A stretch of DNA of 64,000 bases from positions 11,656,001-11,720,000 of the forward strand of contig NC_062971.1 of the NCBI RefSeq assembly GCF_023078275.1, given 5' to 3'. The notes under the pieces were generated by a model, which had not been told where the DNA came from, ran no database searches, and saw nothing but the letters and a program-made list of their open reading frames with translations. Position numbers and translations under genes: made by a program. Positions 57,916-64,000 of this stretch are shown in pieces (the first letter of the stretch is position 1; each line of letters starts with the position of its first letter). This stretch comes from Leguminivora glycinivorella (lineage: Eukaryota > Arthropoda > Insecta > Lepidoptera > Tortricidae).

Positions 57916-58727
57916 TACAAGGTGCTCGCGAGGAACCCATATAACTTGAACCACGCGTTTCTGAGGCCAAAAGAAAGAAAAAATGTTATATGAATTTTAA
58001 AAATTTTCGCAAAAAAAAAAAGTTTTTTTTCTTTTTAAGACGTATTTTCACATAAAAAATATTTTTTATCCATAAAGTTTTTTTTTTTTTTTTTCTATTT
58101 ATTGGGGTAAACAAACAGCCACTACAAGATGTGCCCATATAACTTGAACCACGCGTTTCTGAGGCCAAAAGAAAGAAAATTACAGACCTCTTATGTTTTT
58201 GGTGCAGTACTATATAAATTTTAAAAATTTGATGTGGACTACAAGATGAAGTTCTATTTCGCAAAAAAAAAAAAGACCCCAACCCATTTTTTTTTTTTCA
58301 CTGCAATCTTTTACAGGATTTTATCTACCTTCCTGTATAATCATTGTTTCCCACTATACTCTTATTATAACTATCTGCTTATTCAAGTTATAATATCCTT
58401 TTTTTGAAGACGTATTTTCACATAAAAAATATTTTTTATCCATAAAGTTGGCAATTAAAATGAGTTCCTTCATTTATTTTTCTAAAAACCAAATTATTTG
58501 GAAGTTTTTCTTGTCACATTTTGACATCTATCTTATGCTCCACAATTGCGCATCAGCGCCGTTAAGAAACCTTTTCTGCTGAGTAACAATACGGAAATGT
58601 TTTTTTTAATTTGGCAATAACTCTGAAACTAGACGAAATCTAGAAAAGTTTATATGACATTTTAGTCTTCAAATGTGACCAAGAATATGCCGTTAAAGTT
58701 ATATGGGTTCCTCGCGAGCACCTTGTA
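57916..58727. mobile_element. Family C TIR element, copy 2
   Basis: The ends TACAAGGTGCTCGCGAGGAA and TTCCTCGCGAGCACCTTGTA are perfectly inverted, flanked by TA (or TATA). It lacks the family G insertion found in copy 1. It carries an internal 370-bp rearrangement (see findings). The short ORFs across A-runs are artefacts. Confidence 0.9.
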
Positions 58728-58740
58728 TAGTTTTTAATTG

Positions 58741-59160
58741 TATGGATTAATTTGGCCTATTTTGTAACAACAATGTCACCATAATATGAAGGAACCAAAA
58801 ATAGCTTAATTCTCTGATTGAAACAATACGATTTACCCTACAGTTTTGTCCAGACTCCAGATTAATAGCAACTTTTTTAAAACAATAAGTACCTACCTAA
58901 GTGGTGGTGTGTCCTGCTCATTAGCTGATGTTCTGTATATGTGAGTGTGTTTAGTAAAACGTCCCATTTTTTGTCGGTTGCCATTAAGGTGAGATTTACT
59001 AGTTTGTATCTTTATATGAATAAACGGACAAAGCGGCTTTATAGCAAGCGACAAAGTGGGACGTTTTCCCGTGCACACTCACATATTAGGTTGAAATAGT
59101 AACAATAAAAGTTCAAACCCGCTTTGATTCGTATAACATTTTTCATGTTCTATGATTGTT
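58741..59160. other. Anonymous DNA with an inverted pair
   Basis: AAACGTCCCA at about 58957 and TGGGACGTTTTCCCG at about 59057 are in opposite orientation, as are the GTGAGTGTG and CACACTCAC words around them. This is possibly a small MITE at about 58938-59081. Confidence 0.4.
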
Positions 59161-59201
59161 ATTGTCGCATCGAACAGCACGCCGTTTCGTCGAACCAAGG
59201 C

Positions 59202-59580
59202 AGGTGGCTAGATCAATTTAGCATACACATAACAATGCAATCGTGAGCAACCGGCGCGCGTGTGCGTGACGGAGGATCATATAATATTGTAACGATGCGC
59301 CCGCGCTGCCCAGCGCAGGGACGGACTTTGAATGATCGAGAAGTTCATAGCACTTTATAAGGTGGCAGAATTAAATTTTAAAATAAAAGTTGTGACTCCG
59401 GACGACAGCTTGTAGTGGGATTACATGTGGCTACATCAATTTATCAAACACACAACGCAATCGTGGGAAGTTGACTCGCGTATCGTGTGTGTGATGGACT
59501 GATGGACGATGATAACTATAATATTGTAACGACAGGTCCTGTTTGACTGTGATGCCCAGCTCAGGAAGGACTTTGAGGGG
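59202..59580. repeat. Diverged tandem duplication, about 222-bp period
   Basis: Unit 1 (59202-59338): GGTGGCTAGATCAATTTA, GCAATCGTGAGCAACC, TAATATTGTAACGATG, CAGGGACGGACTTTGAATGA. Unit 2 (59424-59580): TGTGGCTACATCAATTTATC, GCAATCGTGGGAAGTTGAC, TAATATTGTAACGACAGG, CAGGAAGGACTTTGAGGGG. Overall they are clearly homologous but diverged. It is non-coding and the family is unknown. Confidence 0.8.
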
Positions 59581-59739
59581 AAAAAAAGATTTGTCACTCC
59601 CCAAATAGCATCAGTGGATAAAGTTTTAACCTTACCATTATTACCAGTTGAACTACTATAGTAACTTAGGCGTATTCCTGTCATCGACATAGGTAAGCGT
59701 CATATAGACATTCTTAATTACTGACAACATAGGATAATC

Positions 59740-59880
59740 ACCTAATTCCTCCCTGCGCTGTTCTAACGCAACGCGCAGCGGGCGCTAGACGCGACAAAGA
59801 CGTGTCAAACTCAACCCTTTACCTGCCGACAGTCGACATATGCCGTTCTATTTCCGATTGCGACCGGCCGGCGCGAATGT
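59740..59880 (+). promoter_or_regulatory. GC-rich block ending at a strong splice donor
   Basis: A GC-rich stretch (GCAACGCGCAGCGGGCGC; CGACCGGCCGGCGCG) holds a short ORF from ATG 59840 (MPFYFRLRPAGAN). It ends exactly at GT|GTAAGTTT (59881), a consensus donor. It could be a 5' exon of a gene transcribed to the right, upstream of the exon at 60878. No TATA box is seen. The evidence is compositional only. Confidence 0.25.
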
Positions 59881-60049
59881 GTAAGTTTACCTTATTTGGA
59901 TTGTTAAGAGGACAGATATATGTTGCGTTGTTTTGCTTGAATGTTGTACACATTTATGCTTTTAGCACATAGCTAAAATTTGCAACACATAACAAAATAA
60001 TATAACATTTTTATTTCAATGAAATTCGCTGGAGTCGCTGGACTATCCA

Positions 60050-60234
60050 TACTTAATATTATAAATGCGAAAGTGTGTGGTGTGTGTCTATTTGTTTTTC
60101 CGTCCTTCACGGCAAAACGGGGCGACGAATTGTCGAGTTTTTTTAAGTGGAGATAGTTGAAGGGATGGAGAGTGACATAGGCTACTTTTTGTCTCTTTCT
60201 AACGCGAGCGAAGCCGCGGGGGAAAAGCTAGTTC
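60050..60234 (-). mobile_element. Family S element, full-length minus copy
   Basis: TCCATACTTAATATTATAAA, CACGGCAAAACGGGGCGACG, AGTGGAGATAGTTGAAGGG, GAGTGACATAGGCTACTTTT, TCTTTCTAACGCGAGCGAAG, CCGCGGGGGAAAAGCTAGT. Confidence 0.85.
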
Positions 60235-60690
60235 GCTACATAAGTGTTTCCTTTGGAAATGTGGTATTGTATGAAATTTTAATTTAAATAATCTACTTTG
60301 GTTGGATGACACTGTTTCGAATTAGCAAAGGTATCTGATTGCATATTAGCTACTGGTAGTTTAAAAATAACAACAAAGTATACCTACTTGTTTCGATATA
60401 CCTACCCATTTTAATTAAAACTGTAATGGTACCAAATGTCAATGGTACCCAAAACAAAACAACCACCAGCACATACCTTATTTTGAACGCTCAACCCGTC
60501 CAACAAAAAGCTCACAAACTGTCCCTTTGTGCAACGGTGCATGTCATTGATAACTCGAACCAAATGCAAAGGTGGCATTTCCGCGCTCCAAACAACATAT
60601 TGCACTAAATATGCAATCTGTGGTTGCACATTTTCATACCAATTGTTCGCATTGTTGACTACAATTGCTTACACTGCCAATGTGCTACGG

Positions 60691-60727
60691 TATAAAGATA
60701 CATAAACTTAGTGCCGAAGGTTCAATT
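60691..60727 (+). promoter_or_regulatory. Candidate core promoter: TATA box and initiator
   Basis: TATAAAG at 60691-60697 is followed by TCAATT at 60722-60727, an arthropod-initiator-like motif (TCAKTY) whose A (+1) lies 33 bp downstream of the TATA start. The predicted 5' leader is about 154 bp before ATG 60878 and contains two very short upstream ORFs. Confidence 0.5.
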
Positions 60728-60877
60728 TTGCTACTGGTGTTTGTGAGTCTGGACAGATTTGGACACAGCTTTAGGAAGTCATTGAGAGTACTCTGAATAG
60801 GGAATTTACGTGATTTTACTTGGAAATGTGTAAGTGATTGATAGTTTTATGAGTTGCATATTGTTTCCGGATTGATC

Positions 60878-61027
60878 ATGTGGCGTAGCACGATGGAGAG
60901 CAATGGTAACAGCTTGACTAGGATCACGCAAATTGCCATTATTTTCTACATGAAATTTTTCTCATTATTATATTTTGGATATACTTTGCAAACGAATAGA
61001 ACTCAAAACCGAAAATGTATAATTCAG
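60878..61027 (+). CDS. Candidate first exon, signal/anchor sequence
   Basis: The ORF runs from ATG 60878 (a second ATG at 60893 has a better start context, CACGATGG). It ends exactly at CAG|GTAAGATA (61027/61028), a consensus donor in phase 0. Its 50 codons begin MWRSTMESNGNSLTRITQ and include the hydrophobic IAIIFYMKFFSLLYFGYT, fitting a signal peptide or signal anchor, then a polar NRTQNRKCIIQ with one N-glycosylation sequon (NRT). The upstream TATA/initiator at 60691-60727 supports a first exon. Later exons are not recognisable in the remaining 3 kb, so the gene probably continues past the window. It would be a secreted or membrane protein of unknown family. This is the best host-gene signal here. 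Confidence 0.45.
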
Positions 61028-61517
61028 GTAAGATAACAAAAGGGGTGTTGTTAGTAAAAAGTAGAAACTAATCAATAACATAATTTAACACTTTCTGAGG
61101 GTCAGACGCCGATCACACTCTCACCATGTGGAGTCATCATTAGTGAGTCCTTGGCCTATAATTCAGCCTAACGATCGGCCATTATCTACCCAGTGTGTGA
61201 CTGCCCTAATACACAACTGACGCGTAACGACCGAACTTTGTGGACCGATAATTACCAACATAGTTACCTATGATGTTATCCAAAATATCTTTTAACTCTT
61301 AAATATTTTTAAATTATTTTTTAATGTTTAACCTTAGGTTAATATTATGTGGCTTATGGAAGCATCTACTTGAAAATATCTATGAGGCATATATTCCACA
61401 TAACATTGCCGTACTTTTTACGCGTTCGAAATTTTAGATACGAATGCTTGTCGAGTTTTGTTTACATCGCAAAACTTGCATCACCTTTTAAGCAATAAGT
61501 GGGTAAGGTAAGATAGA

Positions 61518-61665
61518 TCAGTTTCACTTTCGTATGAGCTTCTCACGCGCCCACGCCCCGTTTATCATCGGAGACATGACCGTTGGTCGGAGTCAACTAA
61601 ACGACGCCTAGAACAGTTCGCAAGAATGACGCAAAATGTTCGTTCGCTTTACATCCGTAGGTTTT
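61518..61665 (+). promoter_or_regulatory. Possible initiator and short exon
   Basis: TCAGTT (61518-61523) is an exact initiator match. ATG 61626 opens MTQNVRSLYIRRF and meets the donor GTAAGTAT at 61666. No TATA or DPE was seen. It may be an alternative first exon of the same unseen gene, or chance. Confidence 0.2.
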
Positions 61666-61669
61666 GTAA

Positions 61670-64000
61670 GTATCATAAATCCCACTGTTTAAAAAAATGC
61701 TCTAGTGACAAGAGGTGATCAATTATGCTTAGATAAGTAATTAATAATCCTTAGAATACCGGACTTCCTGGAAATGAGCATTAATGGGTCATGGTCGCCT
61801 TTACTTAGTGCTAGTGGAAGAGCTTCCTGCAGCTTGAACTGAAAATAAATGAACGGGAAGAAAATTATTGAAAAGAAGAGAAGAAGACAGGAAAAGCAGG
61901 AAGTCCGTAAGTATGAATTTGGGCTCATGTGTACATTTATTAACAAATAGGTACGTTAATTCATAAATACCCCGATGCTCTATCATAAATCAATTGTGGC
62001 AACTTTAACTTCCTACAGACTCATTAAATCGCTACCTCTCCGCTCTTCACTGTTACTACAACCCACAAGGAAATTTCACACAAGAATTTACTGCCCTTTT
62101 CGCCACAGAACAGTGCATTTAGTGTGAAATACTACTAATGGCCATATACATCGTAAAGCAACTAATTTGTGGTCAAACTCGCGTCGTAACGTAATGCTGC
62201 GTGTGGTCAGGAGAGCTAAGATTTATTGGCGCTATGATCGGGTTGACTGACTGATTGATTTGGCTATTTGACGACAAATGTCATGAGAATTCCCTTTGTA
62301 GGAATATATTTATTTAGACAAAGCGGTGTAGGCATGTCGTAATAGACTCATTTATAACCCCTCTAAATAAACCTCTTCTGACGGTATTTTGGGTTTGATC
62401 GTGCGTGTTTGCGATGTTATGTTTATATGGGATATATTCATAAATTTACATATAAAAAACATAAAACACGCAATATGAAAATTCTTAGTAAATTAAATTC
62501 CAACCAACGGTTTTGAGCATTATATTATTTTTGCATAAAATAAGAGATAGGTATATAGGAACTGAAAGATATACAAAAATAAAGAATTGAACATCCTACC
62601 AGGGCGTTACAGATTCCACAAATGTTATTATAACAAATTAATAACTGTATTTTGTTATGCTAATATAATGTCTCGCGCATAGACGGCGCGGCGTGTCATG
62701 AGCGACAGAAAAATTAGGAGCTTACTCGTGACAAAGCCATCAACCAATTCCCAAAAAACTGTTCTTGTGTGTCCCGCCGTGTGTACCGTCAAAGAAATCG
62801 GCTCATTTACTAACTAATTAATAAAAAGCCCCAAATATCACGACACTGCGCGCACGCGCCGCGTCGCGTGCTCACGACGAGCGTGTGTCGTGCTGTTTGT
62901 TTATTAATATTCGATTGGTAATGTAAATCGTAATAATTATGCACCGATGAAAAGCTCATGTTGGTGACCGTTGCTGGTTATTAATTGTTTCATTTGTTGC
63001 GGTGTTGTATGACAGACTCGTCATTGTAGTTTCAGTATTATGTATCAATTTGTCTGCAAATCAGGCTTTGCATGTTGCATTGCAAGACTTGAAGACGCGC
63101 AAGATGAAGGTTTTTATAACGAGTATCGATCATAACATATGCATTCTATACTTTAGAATTCCCACACAATTTTAAACAGTGTGATAGGCATTTCTATTTT
63201 TTTTTTGCTTTCCCTGGTCGTACGATGTGTATGAGAAAAGAAATATACTGTACATCTAAAATAAACAAAATCCCCCAAATATAAAAATCGAATTCAGCAT
63301 CCAATCCACCGCCAATCAACACCGCCTCGCAAAAGGGTCCAGAACATAAGTAGAAGCAAATTTTAAGGGTCCTAATTTAAGAGATAATTAAGTTTATCAT
63401 TTATCACAGTCCCACGTGTAGACAAGCGTTTAGTTATGGGATTATGGGGCGGAATCGGTGGATTGCCGTGTTTATTAGTTACGAAATTGCCGTGCGTTCC
63501 GTTGTGGATGCAGAGGGCGCACTAATGAAGTCACATTAGCAGATTGAGGAGGCACTCATCCATCATAGTATTTTAGAATTAAGCTTTTTTGTAAATGTTA
63601 CATATTTTAGGGAAATAGGCACATGGAAGGATCGTTCAGAAGTTTCATTTTGCCTTCTGTGTGCGTAAATCGGTCAGTCACTAAGGCCAGCTAGTAAAGT
63701 CCCAATAATATGTCAGCTTCTGTTATATATAGGTATCTTTAGGCGATGTCTTTACTAGTAGAGGCACAGATTGGAACGAATTTGTTAAGAATAAGTACAA
63801 TATCAACCACTAAAGCTGCACTGATCGAAGATAGGTAAATAAAGGCTTTTTATTGGTTCCTAGTAAACACATCCTTCGCTATCCATCCTCAAAAATATCT
63901 GTTGAAAACAAAGCCTCGCTTAAGATACCTTACTTCGTTACCAAGAAATTAACACGCGAATGAGTACGATTTTAATTGGATTTCACCCGGTATGCCAACG
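61670..64000. other. Anonymous DNA to the right edge
   Basis: I found no convincing exon or repeat family. GC islets lie at 62676-62696 and 62844-62905 (ACTGCGCGCACGCGCCGCGT; CGTGCTCACGACGAGCGTG). If the exon at 60878-61027 is real, this is probably its first intron. Confidence 0.4.

Noticed and set aside
58041..58100. Retroelement poly(A)/poly(T) tail
   Set aside because: The T-runs are internal to a TIR element and coincide with a duplication joint.
57986..58282. 98-codon minus-strand ORF (Phe/Lys-rich)
   Set aside because: It is translation of A/T-runs inside the family C element.

Overview
The window looks like non-coding, transposon-dense DNA from a lepidopteran insect (moth or butterfly). 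It is AT-rich. It carries dispersed families that I recognise from lepidopteran genomes: a tRNA-headed SINE with a GGTTCGAATCC B box, palindromic MITEs beginning GGCCCGTTTCTCG, elements reading CCGCGGCTTCGC, and the GGGTTCCGTAGTC...GGCCGG family. It also has Jockey/CR1/RTE-type LINE fragments and short (TCTG)n/(TCCG)n arrays. There is no complete host gene, operon, rRNA gene, functional tRNA or CRISPR array. Family names come from memory, since no database could be searched.

Layout. 1-1.5 kb: 88-bp and 176-bp tandem repeats, half of a foldback element and a SINE. 2.2-4.9 kb: a 5'-truncated LINE with a recognisable reverse transcriptase and one frameshift. 5-9 kb: DNA-transposon derivatives, one with another element nested in it, and a near-complete SINE. 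9.8-15 kb: mostly featureless, with an RTE-type LINE relic at 13.3 kb. 15-26.5 kb: MITEs, foldbacks, tandem repeats and a 1.13-kb TIR element that splits a LINE. 26.6 kb: a small exon-like ORF. 27.5-40 kb: MITEs and LINE tails in otherwise anonymous DNA. 40.8-42.8 kb: an element containing a 580-bp (CCCTGT)n array. 43.6-45.2 kb: a LINE relic carrying a TIR element (itself carrying another element) and, separately, a MITE sitting in its coding region. 47.8-49.5 kb: a tandem duplication holding a THAP-like first exon, a ribosomal protein L38 pseudogene fragment and spliceable ORFs. 50-60 kb: more dispersed repeats, several in second copies. 60.7-61.0 kb: the best host-gene signal, a TATA box, an initiator and a 50-codon first exon ending at a consensus splice donor.

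The elements do not form a pathway. What the window does offer is a readable history of insertions: target-site duplications, pairs of empty and filled sites, and ORFs that become continuous again when an insertion is subtracted. Host-gene content is limited to a few candidate exons. The strongest is at 60878-61027 on the plus strand; if it is real, the gene continues beyond the right edge or has later exons that I could not identify.
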